Source: Pyrocephalus nanus
Taxonomy: Eukaryota > Chordata > Aves > Passeriformes > Tyrannidae
Assembly (NCBI GenBank): GCA_038380795.1
Contig: CM076267.1
Span: 13,127,501 to 13,191,500, forward strand
DNA: 64,000 bases
Reading direction: 5' to 3'
The translations under genes and the position numbers were made by a program. Below are positions 1 through 13,504 of the stretch, piece by piece (position 1 is the first letter of the stretch; the number at the start of each line of letters is the position of its first letter). The notes below the pieces were generated by a model that worked only from the letters and a program-made list of their open reading frames with translations, searched no databases and was not told where the DNA came from.

Positions 1-35
1 TGTCTTCCAATCTCATACATAAATAGAGAAATAAT

Positions 36-165
36 TATATCCTACTGGCATGCAGGGAAACTAAGGCACAGAGACCTTGCTTAACTTGGCTGTAATCATA
101 CAGTGGGTCTGTGGGAGAGCTAATGATCAGATTTCCCAAGTCCATTTCAGTGGTCATCAGTGGGC
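36..165 (+). repeat. MIR-like SINE fragment
   Basis: The stretch holds the hallmark order of an amniote MIR-type SINE: a GGAAACTAAGGCACAGAGA block (like the MIR 'ggaaactgaggcacagagagg' core), then a 'cttaacttgg' block, a 'catacagtgggtctgtgggagagc' block, and a degenerate tail ending near 'cccaagtcc'. Identity is judged by eye against the remembered family consensus. The copy is old and its ends are uncertain. It is a tRNA-derived, non-autonomous retroposon relic with no coding capacity. Confidence 0.65.
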
Positions 166-3100
166 ATCAGAATTATCAGACTAAATGCTATGACCTTACA
201 GGTTCTGACCACTCTGTCACTAAATTCCACAACAACATTCACGTGCAGAAAACTGAGGTTTAAACTCCATTTCAACAAAATAACAACTAAAGCATTGCTG
301 AGTACTCTTGACTGCGTTGAGAATATGGTCCTAACATTCAGGTGATTTATTATATGTGAATTGCTTGGACCAACCATTCAGGAACCTTAGGATATTTATC
401 TTCACCCTTCAGGAAGGGCACCAGCTTGCCTTTGTTTTGCACAGAACATCTCTTTGGTACTTGGCATTTAAAACATCTGTTCCAGGGAAATATCAGTCAT
501 TGGGTTTTCTGTTTCATGCAGAAATTAATCTCAAAGCATAAAAAATTAATGACTTATGCTCAATGTAAAGGGGAAAAAATCCTTTGTTTCCCTCGGCATC
601 CTGCCCAAATCCCTTCCATGTGTTTCTCTCCAGGTCTTTTCTTCATGGTATAGCATAATGAAGGTGGAAAGAGAAAGCTGAGGTAGCCCAGTATGAACTT
701 CTGAAGTATTGAAAATAAGCTTGAGAGAGGAAGAAAGAGAGATGACATATGTGTGGGTGAGAATTGGTGCTGTTTTGCATCTGTTTTGCTAGAAGTACCA
801 AAAGCAGAAGAAGCAGCTTTTCATTCCCCTTGTCATGTTACTGAGCTCCTTAACAGGTTACAAACTGTGCCCATAAAATACTGGGTTCTGCTAGAAACCT
901 CCCTTTGCTTATTTCACTTTCATATACACAGAAATAATGAACACAGGAGCATTGTATGTGTTTTCAAATGTGGTTTACAAAGCAAATAATTTTCTGCTGC
1001 ATCAGATGCCCAGGACCCAGACATTCAGTCACAGTAAAGTAGGTACCTGTACTGGCAGCACTTGAGCTCTGATGGTAAAGACAAACCAGGCATCTTTCAC
1101 TGTGCATTACATTCTCTCATGGAAAGGATGTTTCCTTGTATAGACACAGAGGCAACTAGTGCTTGAGAGATACATGAAACAGAGTCGTTCAGGATGATTG
1201 GATTGTCATGGTCCTTTCAGTCTGGGAATTGCTGCAGAAACCTCTATCTCTAGTGGCAGGGTTTAGGCAGATATTTGTCCCCGAATTCAGCCTTGCTGCT
1301 CAAGCCATCAAATCTTTTTTAGCTGGTAGCAATTTTTTGGATTTAACTAAAGCTCAGAGGGTGGCTATGAGATTGTAAGTTACACTTTACAGATTAATTC
1401 AGCATCTACACTGGAGTGTAGAAATTAGTACAGTCAAAAGCCCTGACAAGTGGAGATGAGAAGTCTTAGTGGTGTTTTGCTGCATTTGCAGGACAGTGTT
1501 TATAGCTAGGGTTGGTATCCTTATTAGACAGAAAAATCTTACACGGGGAGTTTAGTTTTACATCTAAAGCATTAGACTGGAAGGAATGTCTCAACTTTTG
1601 GTCTTCCATGACATAGATGAACTCCAGTTTTCCTCTGCTCAAAAGAAACATATCAGGTGGATAACAGTGGTGGGCTTAAAGTCTCCTTATGATTTTTTTT
1701 AACACTAAATTATCTTGACCTCTTGAACAGTCCAGCCAAAGAAAAGTATTCAGGGAAATAACTGTTGTAGAATACCAATGGTATGTAGTTTATCCTACTC
1801 TCAGAACTGTGGGATCCCACCCTGGGCTCCCCATCTTTGAGCTGCAAACAAATGTTCAGAAAGACAGCTATTCCCTGTCTAAAAAGAGCAGGTGGGAAAA
1901 CTCAGCTTTCACATTTTCCAGAAGAAAATTCAGTACATCTTTTTCCAAGCTATATAGAAACTAAATGGTAGAGGATGTGAAAATTTACCTTCAGTATCTG
2001 TTTTAGTTTGATTTGAATTTTGTTTGAGATATAATTTAAGGTTTCAATAGCAGCAGTGTCTTTCTTCTTCCTTCCCAGCTGGCTAACTCACCCTTAGTTA
2101 TTTCCCCATTCTAATATGAAAGAAATTCATTTAGTGGAAGAATCAGTGAGTGCCAGGCTGTGTTTCCCATGACAACCCCCTGAGCTGTTTATGCAGCACT
2201 CTTAACTTCTGCCGTAAGTTTTTGCACAATGTTTCTTCCCTTGTGGCTTTTCTCTCCAATAGCTCTGGGGAAGGATGCACAAACAGTGAGTTTAACAGCA
2301 TGAACAGTGGCCCAAATTCACGCCTGAGGGGGCTGAAATGTTGTACAAATCATCAGAGTTGTATCAGGAATTAATAAGGCCATTTATGTGAGCAAGAGAA
2401 CTGGGAAGTATTGACTGCATGTGCAGTGCTCGTGTGATCCAAGTTCACTGTGCTCCTGTGATCCAAGTTCAGGAGTATGCAGAGTGAAGTAAACTTTTAA
2501 TTTCTGTTTGAGAGACTGTCATGTAGGATCATGATGTTGTATAATATGATGTATCATATCCTATAATATAAAAGAGGAAGATAAGCCTTTTTATTTAAAA
2601 GCTGTGACAATGCCCAGTGTTGTTGTTGACTGGATTCCAATTACCTGGGAAACATTTAGCACATCACATTTCAACATGTCATCTTTCCTAAGTGGAACCA
2701 ATTGCATTAAAACAGTCATGAAACTTCAGGCTCCCACACTTCAGTAAAAATGTAATCATAAAAATTTAAAATGCATATATTCATTGTTCCAGTTCTGCAA
2801 CAGTGTCAGGCAAATACACCTCATTAGGATTCACTACAGGCACAGTTATCAATGCTCTGTCTGCAGAATTGTTAAAAAATTACATACACAGACTCTTGAT
2901 AAGTTATGCATCTGATTTCACTGTTTGTGAAGCACAGAGATATTAATTATTACTGCTGTCACTCTTCTGGTTACTGCAAAGAAACGGCGAAAGTTTTCCT
3001 TGAAGCATGTCTCAGTCTTTCTTAAGCACACTATAGCTTCATCTAAGACGAAAACACCAAAACAGCAGTGTCATGCCTTCATCAAATGCTGATTAACTGG

Positions 3101-3277
3101 AGAACCCACAGAAAATTTCAGTGCAACATTGTTTGTTTTTAGTTAGGACTAAAAGTGCTTCAGAAAGTCAGTTTATACCTTTGTGAACTTCATTGTTCTC
3201 TAACATTTTGATAGTTTACATTAGTTGTATATAAATAGGAACCTGAGATAGGCCAGCAAAAGTCAATGTCTTGATTT
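166..3277. other. unique non-coding stretch
   Basis: All open frames are under 80 codons, overlap on both strands and show no recognisable protein. A splice-bounded 52-nt segment (1323-1374, plus strand) is discussed as a weak exon candidate. The only internal structure noted is the two-copy 24-bp tandem repeat at 2424-2471. Otherwise I see nothing identifiable. Confidence 0.6.
2424..2471. repeat. 24-bp tandem duplication, two copies
   Basis: The unit 'gtgctcgtgtgatccaag' followed by 'ttca' is repeated after 24 bases with one substitution (g to c in 'gtgctcctgtgatccaag'). It is a small local duplication, probably replication slippage. No function is implied. Confidence 0.85.
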
Positions 3278-3307
3278 AAAAAAACAAACCAAACCAAACC
3301 AAACCAA
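3278..3307 (+). repeat. AAACC-type simple repeat
   Basis: An A-run leads into four AAACC/CAAAC units. The sequence before it has no poly(A) signal or recognisable retroposon body, so I treat it as a simple repeat rather than the tail of an insertion. Confidence 0.85.
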
Positions 3308-4987
3308 GATTTTTCTTAAAATTTTGTTTTGCCTATGCAAACAAGCCTGAAAAGTGTGAGGTGTTAAGCAGTTACCAACAAATCACAGCCCTTATTACTT
3401 GAGCTATTGCTAATATATCCAACCATATTCAAATCCAAATATTTAAGGCTCTGAGAGGTCTGGATAGTTTTTTTCCCCCTTGTTTTTGGAGTAAGATATA
3501 TTTTATTCTTTCACAGATTTTGAGCTTAGGCTTTTCAGGATTTTTATATTTTTTTTTTTAGATTCAGTACATCTTTGGCTGCATTTTTCTAGGCTGCATG
3601 TTTCTAGGTTTGCGTGAATCAAAACTGTTAGGGCCAGAGTGTGATCCTCCTCCCTTCTAGTTGGGCTGACCCCAGTTTCAGGCTGGACAACATCTTCAGC
3701 ATAGGAAGTCATCTGCTATTAAATGGTAGAAACTACTCAACTTTTATAACTGGCTGTTCCAGGTGCAAACGGGCATACAAGGCCCCTCTGCTGAATAGGC
3801 AGTCTCTATTCTCCTCTGAACACAGCATTCAGATTGACTGGTCACAGGTCAGGTGCCACTCCAGGCTTGTGTACATCAAGCCATTGCTGAAGCCTTCCCC
3901 TGGAAATCTGTTGAAACAGTTTTGCTCATCCTCTACCTGTATCTATTTTTAACAGTAGAAGCCAGACCTGATACACTGCTGACATATACTTTTACATTTG
4001 CGGCTATGAGTTTAAATTTGTAAGTAAGCATCTTAATTCACACCACATTTTAACTTTTATGCAGGCAGCTTCAGAGCAGCATGTGAATGTTCTGAATGCA
4101 TGTGACTCAACCTGGATGACATCATTTACAAAACAGCTCACAAAATGTTTTTTCATGAATTGATTTTTTTTTTTTTTTAAGATCATTTATTCCTCACAGC
4201 AAACAACAAAGATATCATTATTGTGATATGCCCATACATATACTGTCTCTGGAAATCACTGGGAAAGAATTACAGAAGGTTTACTAAAATAATTTCAGAC
4301 GGAAACTGAGAGAAGTGAGCTCTAGAAATAATCAAAATAAAGAAAAAATTCTGAACTGCTTTGGTCATGCTTGCAGGGAGAATACTGAAAGTTGTTTGGC
4401 AGGTGATTATAATTTGTTGGAGTGGATTTGTGATTTATGATTCACCTCAGGTGACAATAGTAAGTGAAATCTGAGTGAGAACTTTAAACAATAGCACTTC
4501 AGTATAGGGCAGTTGCATTGCAAGAGTCGAAGGGGTAAAGTGATACTTGCAATTTAGTAAGTGGCTTCCTCATTTTTATTGTGTATGTGTGTGAAATGCT
4601 CTTTTCTCTTCTAAATCTTCCTGAAAACTCTGTAAAAGCTGATGTAGAAGAATCAGTAATAAGGAGCAAATGGAGATGGTCTGTTCACCTGAGATTTTTC
4701 TTCCTTCAACTTCTATTTTCTCTGAGCAACAAAATGAAAAGATGTTTTTTCATCAAACATTTTCTATGATGGCAGTAGTTTGGAGTAAATGTGTGATAAG
4801 AATAACTGCAACATAAAGATAGCTGGGAATTTTAAATCAGTCCCTTGGCTGACAGTGGGCAGCCCTGAAGCCCTGAATGTTACAAAGGAGGGTATGAGAA
4901 ATCCTATGTTTGCAGAGGTAGAATAGTTTGCAGCCATCCTAATCAGGGTTGCCTTGGAACTGATTTAACCCTGAAACATGAGGTAAG

Positions 4988-5075
4988 TTTTTTTTTTTGT
5001 GTTTGTTTGTTTTTTATGTTTGCTTTTTTATTTGGCTTCTTTGTTTGTTTGTTTTTTGTTTTGTGGGTTTTTTTC
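4988..5075. repeat. T-rich / TTTG low-complexity tract
   Basis: About 90 bases of T runs broken by G, with several TTTG units (GTTTGTTTG pattern). It is low-complexity DNA with no recognisable element attached. Confidence 0.85.
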
Positions 5076-6033
5076 CCATCTCTCCCGAGTAGCTCTGTAT
5101 ATTTTTATTGGAGTAAATGCTAGTTCTTCCTATATTTGATACCAATGAAAACTTATAGCGATGAGTGTCACTGTTTATCAATTTGGTGAGGCAGGGTGCA
5201 GAACTTTCCTTCGAACTTTACTTCTTATTAATCTCCTTAAATTAAGCAAGCCTGTTTTCCATTCTTTGTAGGTGATTTTTCATGATAATTCTAGCTAACA
5301 TTCTTGGGACCTGCTTTAATTCCAAAGAGGTTCTTTTGATCTGGGATGTTACACTTAGTAGTATTTTTGATTTATACCATTGCATTATATTTTTCCTATT
5401 CTCTTTGTCCACTGAAGCACAGAGAGGGTAGATCTTCACTAGGACACCACTGTTGGACCATCCACAATACCACAGATTGACTGTTAGCAACAGCAATGGC
5501 TATCAAAAAAATAAAGTCCCAACAACAAAAATACTGAAATACTTTGTTCATTAGGGCAAAATTATTATAAAACACAATATTATGAGGATATGATGTGAAA
5601 ACCACAGAACTATAAGGCACCGATTTTCAATTACAATAGCACTCTGTTGAGATCAAGGTACCACTGTTTTGCTGATGTAAGTTTTTTTATGCATATGTGC
5701 TTATTTCCTGACTTAATACTGGTTACTGTTTAAACAGTTGAGACAAATGTAGTTGTTGTGATGCTCTGCAACTAAATTATTTCTGTTACTTTTACAGGCA
5801 CAGAAAATTATTTATATGCAAGGACCCATATCTTACAATCACTTGTGCAGTTATTTAAAAACAGATGAATAATCACATTGATTACAACATGACAGTTTAC
5901 ACGCTGAAGAACAATTAAGATTGAATGGATGTGGTTATGGGGTTGAGACATTTTTGCATAATCAAAAAGGTATTAGATGGGGAGAAAAAACACATGAATT
6001 GCATTATTAACTGCTAAGTTACTGTCTTTGCAG

Positions 6034-6111
6034 AGTATGGATGCACAATTGTCTTCACTGGCCACTCTGTGAGAAAAATCATAAGATGAATGAGAATAAA
6101 CCAGAAGAAGT
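6034..6111 (+). other. candidate exon, coding status unknown
   Basis: A pyrimidine-rich acceptor (ctgtctttgcag) precedes the segment and GTAAGTAG follows it. The segment is 78 nt (a multiple of three), and one frame is open throughout (1 nt + 25 codons + 2 nt) while the other two contain stops. The peptide resembles nothing I recognise. Chance GTAAGT sites are expected roughly 15 times per strand in this window, so this could be accidental or belong to a non-coding RNA. Confidence 0.15.
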
Positions 6112-9100
6112 GTAAGTAGCATAGTGATGTGAAGCTCCTGGATTTTGCTGCATTTCACATTTGTAGAGGTTCCACTGCAAGTGATCATTAAGGAAAGTCA
6201 AACTTGCCATGCCACATGGCAAGGCTCAAGGAGTCTTTGGGAAACTCAGAGAGATCTTCCATCAGATCCCATCTTGGAAACTTGGCTAAAGATATTAGTT
6301 AATAAAATCTACATGTGGGGTTAGGGAAAGGTTAGGAAATGTGTGTGTCCCCAGAGAGTGAAGTTTCCCACTGATGGGGCTGTGGTCATCTTTTGACCCA
6401 CTTATCAATGTGAGATGGTGGAAGGGGTTTGTTTTAACCATGTTAAGTCCCCTTTAGTCAGCTTTTTGTCTCTACATGTCTCTTTTGCTCACAAAGAATT
6501 GTTTACTGAGTAGAGCATTGGCTATGATATTTGCTAGGCAAGCTCAAAAATCTGATGCCATATAAGTAATGATAAGTTTTATGCAAAGAGAAGACATCAG
6601 AGGTGGAATTGTGTTCAGGCATTATATGCCAAGTGATCATTCTATGGCAAATACAATTATGCATTGTTGATATTAAAGATGCTTATGTCATGGATAATGT
6701 GAATACATATTGCAAAGTGGTAATGAAATTTGGAATGTCTGATTAGTCATGGGAAAATGTAAAAGTATTTTATCTACAATTCTAACATAATTTTTTTCAC
6801 TGAATGACCAATTGCACTTCTACTAGAAACCATTTATTTTGCATATTTTAATATCTAGTTACTGATAAGTTGATGATTAAGATGACATTGATCCATTAAT
6901 GCCTAGTGAATGTTTAATTTGAGGGTACCTTAAAATGCTCTCTGTTACACAGTATTCTGTTAGGTTTTGGCTAGAACTCCAAAGGAGTGACATATCCTGG
7001 GCTCAGAGGCTAGAAAAATCTACCAGCAAATTGAAGTGTCAGTGTCACTTGATTGAAGCATCAATGTCATGGCATCATCCACAAAATTATTCCTCTTAAA
7101 TTATTAAGATCTTAAGCTGAAATTCAGCCCTGAAAGGAGCCAACCTAATGCTACAAATGCTCAACTAGAGCCAGCAACCATTTACAGACTTCTTTCCTGG
7201 AAATCATGTTTCAATTCTAATGTGCCACTAAACAGCTAATCAGCAAGTGATGGGCAGTATTTTATTCTGTGTGATGGAAGCCTGTGATTCCTGATGAAAA
7301 TGGAAGAAAGGCAGAGGAACAACAACAAATGTGTATGACTGCACTTCAGGAATTAGAAATGAGTCCATTTGAAAGAGTCAGTGATAGTTCAAAAAAATTT
7401 GGCAATCCCACTGCTGAATATTTTGTGGCTTTCACTGTTTTTATCAGTAAACCTCTTTTATTAGAAAATATGATTTCTATTTACCCCAGCATGTTTGAGG
7501 CATGTGGCACTATTTGGCCAGAGCAAGTTGTGAAAAACACCTCCACAGGCCTCAAGAGCATCTTGTGCTCATAAGGACAGATCCAGGAGCAATGGAGGCC
7601 CTATAGGTACCAGGCTTTGGAGGAATGTAAATGCAAAAAGCACAAGGCATACACCTATGCCTGTAAGCCCATTTTGTATGAGCAGAGGTGTTGAGAACTA
7701 TCATTTCTGAAAACCCTAGTTATCTTTTCTCTGACTTCTTCTCATCCCAACCTCGCTGGAGGAGGAAGAAATGTGCCTTGTTGGACACTGTTTAACGATG
7801 GTGCCTTTCTGCCTGAGACAGGAACATTCTTAGGGAGGGCATAGGGGTCCCTGTATCTTGTTTCTATAGAGTAACACTAAGAGGCTTAATTAATTAGCAT
7901 TCATGCTGAATAGCTGGCTGAAATTCTCTTATGAAAAGGCAGGCAGAGTGTTGCCTGTGACCAAAGGTTTTCAGAAGTCATCAGACTCAGCTGCTGTTAA
8001 TATTGAAATATTTTGGGTGGTTGGGAGGTGGTGCTGGAGATGAAAGAAAAGAAATTCAGTTGGATGAAACCAGAAAACATTTTGTAGTGCTTGTGTTCTA
8101 TAGAAATAGATTTGATTTTTTTTTTTACATTGAGAGCCTGCTGCACATACATTAAGCTTTGCTCTCAACTGTAACTGATGTCCTTGCCAGATTACCATGG
8201 TGGATGCCTGAAAAATTAGGGAGTCTATTTCCCTAGGAGAAAATAAATTTGAGAAACTTATGTTTTCACAGCATTTTTTTCTCTTGTGCACATTATCTAA
8301 TGACCACAACAGTAGCTCAGCCTCAGTGACAAGGTCAGAGTCATGTAAGCCTTCAGGATAGGAGAGAGAATGCTTTGTTTAGTGGAAGTGCCAGTTCAGA
8401 TGAGGCAGCTTCCTGGAATTGCTCTGCTCCTGCTTGCAGCAGACAGCACACACCACTTCTCTGTGAGGCATGCAGCCTCTCTCTTCCATGAGTTATCAGA
8501 AGAAATCAGACTGATAGTCAGGAAGAACAGAAAGAGTGAATAGAGCCCTTTTGAAGATCTGAAAGCACAGGTACAGTAGTGCCAGTGACGAGCCGAACAG
8601 AGCTCATAAAACAAAACCTAGGAGTTAATTATTAATCAAAGCCAGCAAAAATGTGTTCTGCTTTAATATGTCAATGCCAGTACATAAACTCTTGAGCTAA
8701 CAGGCACTCTAAAAAATGAATGCTGATTACTGTTCTAGCAGCTGTTTCATCATCCACTTTAGAACCAGCAATATGTTAGTCAGCCATACGTTAGCAGGCG
8801 ACATAAGGACAGTTCAGAGTTGAGGCTTTCCATACTGCAAGCTCCACTAAGAAATTACCATTTAGAGAAATGTCCCATTGAAAATCCCAACAGAGAAGCT
8901 GGGGACAGGTAACTGTAAGAGGACATCCCTAAACCAGAAGGTGAGGAGATGGAGACCATATTACAAGTAAAAATAATTAAAAATGGCTTCAGAGAGAAAC
9001 AAAACAAGTTGGAAGAAACCTTCATCTCCCTTCCCTAAAACAACCAACCATTAACTAATGGGCAGAGCAAATTCATAGACAGACAGATGTATTAATTCCA

Positions 9101-9240
9101 TAGGTTTTGTGCAGTCCAGTGTTTGTGCCTCTTGTTTGAGGGATGCTGCTACAGGAAAGTTCAGACTAATGAAAATTGACTTGAAAACTTAGCCTGCAAT
9201 GAAGCCTGTTGTAAAGTATCTTTAGGACTTCATTTCCCCA

Positions 9241-9330
9241 CTCTTTCTTTTTTTTTTTTTTTCTTTTTTCTCATGCGGTATCTTATTAAAAAAAAAAACA
9301 ACAAACCAAACCAAAACACAATCAAAACCC
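9241..9330. repeat. poly(T)-spacer-poly(A) tract with CAAACC tail
   Basis: A 15-base T run (9248-9262) and following T-rich sequence are separated by about 25 bases from an 11-base A run (9288-9298), which leads into CAAACC-type units. The T and A runs could pair as a hairpin. No flanking element is recognised. Confidence 0.8.
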
Positions 9331-12002
9331 CAGAAAATAGCACAAATAGCCAAACCAACAAACCATTCCCTTAAGCCTCTAAAGACTTTTGTAGCATTGA
9401 TAGAACATCAGAGAGTAAGACTATCAGAAAATTTACACTGATTTCTAGCAGATGTTGCTGACTTGGTTGGCTTAGATGGGGATATCAGTTCGCATTTTTT
9501 GAGTTTTGCCCAGTACCACAGGATGAGAAAAGAGATTGAAATACTCAGACACTGAGTTTTTCCTGTGAAATGTGTTCTGTGATTCTGTGCTTTAATGTAT
9601 GTGTGCTGAGTATTTGTGATATTTGCCAATTATGTCAATTATTTTTTAAATTTCAAGGCAGCTAGAATCCACAGGAAAGGAAGAAAGAAAAATCCAACCC
9701 TGTAATAATTTTGTGTTTCATTCACTTTTTTCTTTCCCCTATGGTAAGTCAGAAAGAAAGGGGTAAATATGTTGCCTATGTAATTGATGTGCTCAACAAC
9801 AAAACAGCTGAGCAATCTGTAACTTCACAGTCTAATGAGTTTCCTTGAAGGCCCAGGTGACTTCAGCACTCTACTGTGGTGTCCTCCAAAGCTCTGCCAG
9901 CAAAATCTTGAGAGGACCAGAGAGAACAGGGCTTTGATGCAGCAGCAGTGCCAAGGGAAATGGCACAGAGAAAGAGAAGATTGCTGGGCTGTAGCCAGAA
10001 ATAAAGCCCAGTGTGGCCCATCTCAAGTGTTGTTCAAAATCCTGTTCTTCCTCCCTGCTCCACCTGTTTCTGCACACAACTGGTGAGAGGCATCAAATGT
10101 TTATTCTGCCAAACTCAGTTGCTGGTCAGGGAATCTTGCCAATACTTGTGCTCCAAATCAGTCCTGTATTGTACTCCAGCATTTGAAATTAATTGTGTGC
10201 CCTCTGTTTTTCATTTTCTTTTTTTTTTTTTAAATTGTAACTAAAATTCCTGCTGGTTTATGATGCCAGACTCAGTGATATAATAAAGACAGGTTTTGCG
10301 TTATGTACTTATAATGCTGAATTAGTCATAGTGGCAGCTTTGAGGGCACATTTATTTCTAGAATCTCTTCTTTTATTTATGATTCTGTCTTGTCTTTCAC
10401 AGCTCACATTTTTCTCAGTAAAGCTTCCAATTCCACAGGTTTACCCATCCAAGGAATTTTCCTGACAACAAAAATACGAACCTGTGTTCTCTCATAAGGA
10501 TGCATGCTGATATTGATTCACCCTTGCTCTCAGAGCACTGGTTTCTCTGGATGGTATGCAGCAGGTAGTTCTCAAATTCTTTTCTTGCCTCTTCTGGTAC
10601 AGATGAACACTGCCAGCATTGATTCAGCACAGAATTTATCTTGGTGCACTTGTCCTTTCGATCATTATTTCATGGGTACTCTTTCTTGCAGCTTATGTTT
10701 TGCTAGCTGCAGTGATTGTTCATAGGCTGACTAACAAGGCAAAGAATGGACCTCGTTTCCACTGCTGAGCGAGGAGCCAGCAGACCTGCCTTTCTAGTCT
10801 TTGCCTTTGAGCTGCTATGTAGTGACTACTTCAGCTGTCCTCCCTATTAAGGTGCATTGTGTTCTTCACATGAAAAGCTGACTGGAGTCTGCCTGGAATA
10901 CCTAAAAGCAGGTTTTACAGGACTTTACAAGTTCCTTTGGTGTGGAGAAAGACCCTGTTCACCAAAGGGGATTTCACCAGGTTCTGTTGGGTGGCATTTA
11001 TGTTGCGCAGGGTGACTATGCCTGTGGTTGTGCTTCTAGCCACTAGGGGTGAGCATATCATATCCCGGCAATAGAAATATCAGTTTTGCTTTGTTTCAGA
11101 AGTATCATGAGAAATTTTTTGAGGGCATTCCCCGTTATTTCTCTTCCATACCTCTTTTCTGATGCTGTAAGTTTTCCTGCAGTTTCTGTTGAAGTCTCTG
11201 GTGCTTGATCCTCTCAGTCAGTAGTCCTCATATTGTCAGCTCTTCCATGCTGTAGTGTAAGGTTTCAAGTGCTGAACTTAAATGCATGCATTTTCTTGGT
11301 TATCCTTCTCTATACACACTCCAAGCATGAGTTTATATTACTTTGCCTAATGGAAGGACCCCAATTATAGGAACAAAAAAGGGGTAACATTTGACTTTAG
11401 AGAAAAAGAAAGCTTAGTTCCATTAATTTTCCCCACTGTGATAAAATTCCACAAGAACAAGAATCAATCTCAGTATTTTCCAGTGCTTTGCTTTGGATAT
11501 ACCTGTGTGCTCTAAAACAAAACATTACTATTATTAAGAATGCATTTTAGCAATAGTACTTCCCGTGCATCAGTTTGAGCCACCATCCACATCTAATCTA
11601 TGTAGCTGGGTTTTAGCATGCAAATAGCCCCCCCTGCAAATTCCTTATAGCTGGATGCACATGTAAGTGCTTTGACTGGAGAAGTGAGGAACAGATACTT
11701 ATTCCTCTCTCAGTGGATAACCAGAGGGAGAATTTTGCTTATGGAAATAATTAAGAAATGCTTTGGCAAAGGGAACAAAATGGCTTTCCAGGACTCAGCA
11801 GGTCTCTGTTCACTCTGTCATTTCACATTTGCTACCTTGCAGAGAGGATGGCTGGTTGCTGTCAGTCAGAGGGGTAACACACGTTAATAAGCTGAATGGT
11901 TGGTGTTTGAGCAGTGCCTCATGTGCTGACAGCACTTCATGTGAAGTGCACTTGCTCACCTAGGCAGAAGAAATCTCTAGGAACTTCTGCACCCAGTTTT
12001 AT
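9331..12002. other. unique non-coding stretch
   Basis: Nothing beyond short, overlapping random frames is seen. There are no recognisable repeats apart from a short T run near 10220-10231. Confidence 0.6.
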
Positions 12003-12058
12003 TCAAAATCAATTGGAGTTTTGTCATTGACTTTAATAGGCATCAGATCAGTCCTTTA
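12003..12058. repeat. palindromic-core ancient amniote repeat, copy 1
   Basis: The block has the arrangement 'caattggagttttgtcattg' + 'actttaatagg' + 'catcagatcagtcct'. This is a worn form of a short repeat I know from reptile and bird genomes, in which a self-complementary core around AAGTCAATGG...CCATTGACTT is followed by a '...GGATCAGGCCC'-like block. I cannot assign the database family name with confidence. Related blocks occur at 14952, 53214 and 60924. Confidence 0.45.
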
Positions 12059-13504
12059 GTGCTGCATAAGTGGCAGATAGAGGAGAAATTGAAACTAAAC
12101 GGGCTAAGGATGTATTGCCTTTGTTTATTTTTCTTTGCCAATGAATAGGTGCTGATAAGTTTAACTCAGTCTCATTGTGGGAACTCTTAAAATAATGTTC
12201 CATTACAGAACTTTTATGTATGTTAAAACTACAGCCTTATTACTCTCAAAAATGGTAAATCTGTTTGCAAAGCTCATTGTAGTTTCAAACTGCAATTTAA
12301 TATCATGGTTTATTCTACCAGCCCTTAGACACATGACTTTTCAAGTGGAAGTAAGATAGAATTTAGACATCTAAATATAAAATTGCTATCTTGAAAAGCC
12401 TTGCTTAGATAATAACTTTTATTCCATGGAAAACTGCAAAAGACTGTACATAGCCCAAGACCCACCTCACAAAAACACTTGGCTGGACATCCATGCATCT
12501 AGGGGTGTCTCTGGTGCTACCCATGCCATTCATACACATCCCTGGCATTCTCAGGACATGCTAGGCTGGGCTTCCTCACAAAAAAGAGGGATGGCAGGTG
12601 GTTTCATTTAGCCTTGGCTGTTTATGGCACAGGAATTATCTCATCTACCTACTTAAGTGGTTTCTCCTGGGATAAATGAACATTCTGAGCCAGGAAAGGT
12701 ACTTTCCAAAGCATTTAATTGTTGGTACTGATCACCTCTTTGATACCCAAAGATAGATTAATTGGTAGTAAGTTAAATTCAGTAAAATCTCCCCAGTCTC
12801 AACAGTTTTGCCTTTGACAACAGGATGACTACTTACAAAAGAGTCTGAACTAGTAATTGCCCTTCTTACTGGGGAGTCCTAACTCTTCACTGTATGAAGA
12901 TATTGTCACAATATTGGCTAATAAGTATAGATGGATAAAAGTTTTCAGGGCCAGAAGCCTCGCAGGTTATCAGTGCAGAATACACTGTTAAATGGCCATG
13001 TGTCTTGATCTTAGCATGCTTAACTATTGCTCCTCAATGGTCCTTATTACACATGTGATAATTTGCTTTTGGGTCAGCTAGATAATTGTAAAATGCTGTC
13101 AATGAGTGTACCATGGGGACTAAGAAAGCTAGTCATTCCTCTTTTCTCTGACTTAACATGTAGTTTTTCTCTTATTTGACATGTAGTTTATATTAATTGG
13201 AGAGTCCACTCTGTCTTACTGACAGAGGGGAAGGTCTATATTTTCTGCTTACTTCTTATAAAAGCATGGAGAAAAGCTTGTTTTGCATTCCTTTGGAAGA
13301 AATGCCAGTTACTGCTGTTATTCTAAGCTTTATGCTCTTAGTACATGCTACACTGGCATTCCCACAAGGAAAAAAAGCATTTTGTTTACAGTGGAAAGTA
13401 AAATGCACAGGGTAAGCAAATATTTGCATGTGTATCCAGCTGCCCCAAGGCTTAACATGATTATTTGTAACAATGATATCTGTGCAGCTTCTTCTTGTTT
13501 TTTC
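12059..13504. other. unique non-coding stretch
   Basis: No repeat or coding signal is identified. The open frames near 13200-13670 on both strands overlap each other across the poly(A) tract and are best read as chance. Confidence 0.6.

Larger units (their letters stand above)
3308..9240. other. unique non-coding stretch with T-rich tracts
   Basis: No protein-like ORF is visible. The longest frames (112 codons on the minus strand near 7971-8309 and 96 codons on the plus strand at 7284-7574) have random-looking composition and resemble no family I know. The stretch contains T homopolymers (3549-3559, 4164-4178) and the T/TTTG tract at 4988-5075. A strong splice-site pair bounds 6034-6111. Confidence 0.6.

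Noticed and set aside
4984..4989. GTAAGT donor after a short open segment (about 4935-4982)
   Set aside because: The only upstream acceptor (tttgcag) lacks a pyrimidine tract, so it is not distinguishable from chance.
5679..5684. GTAAGT donor after the segment starting near 5640
   Set aside because: The candidate acceptor (ttacaatag) is weak and the implied peptide is very short.
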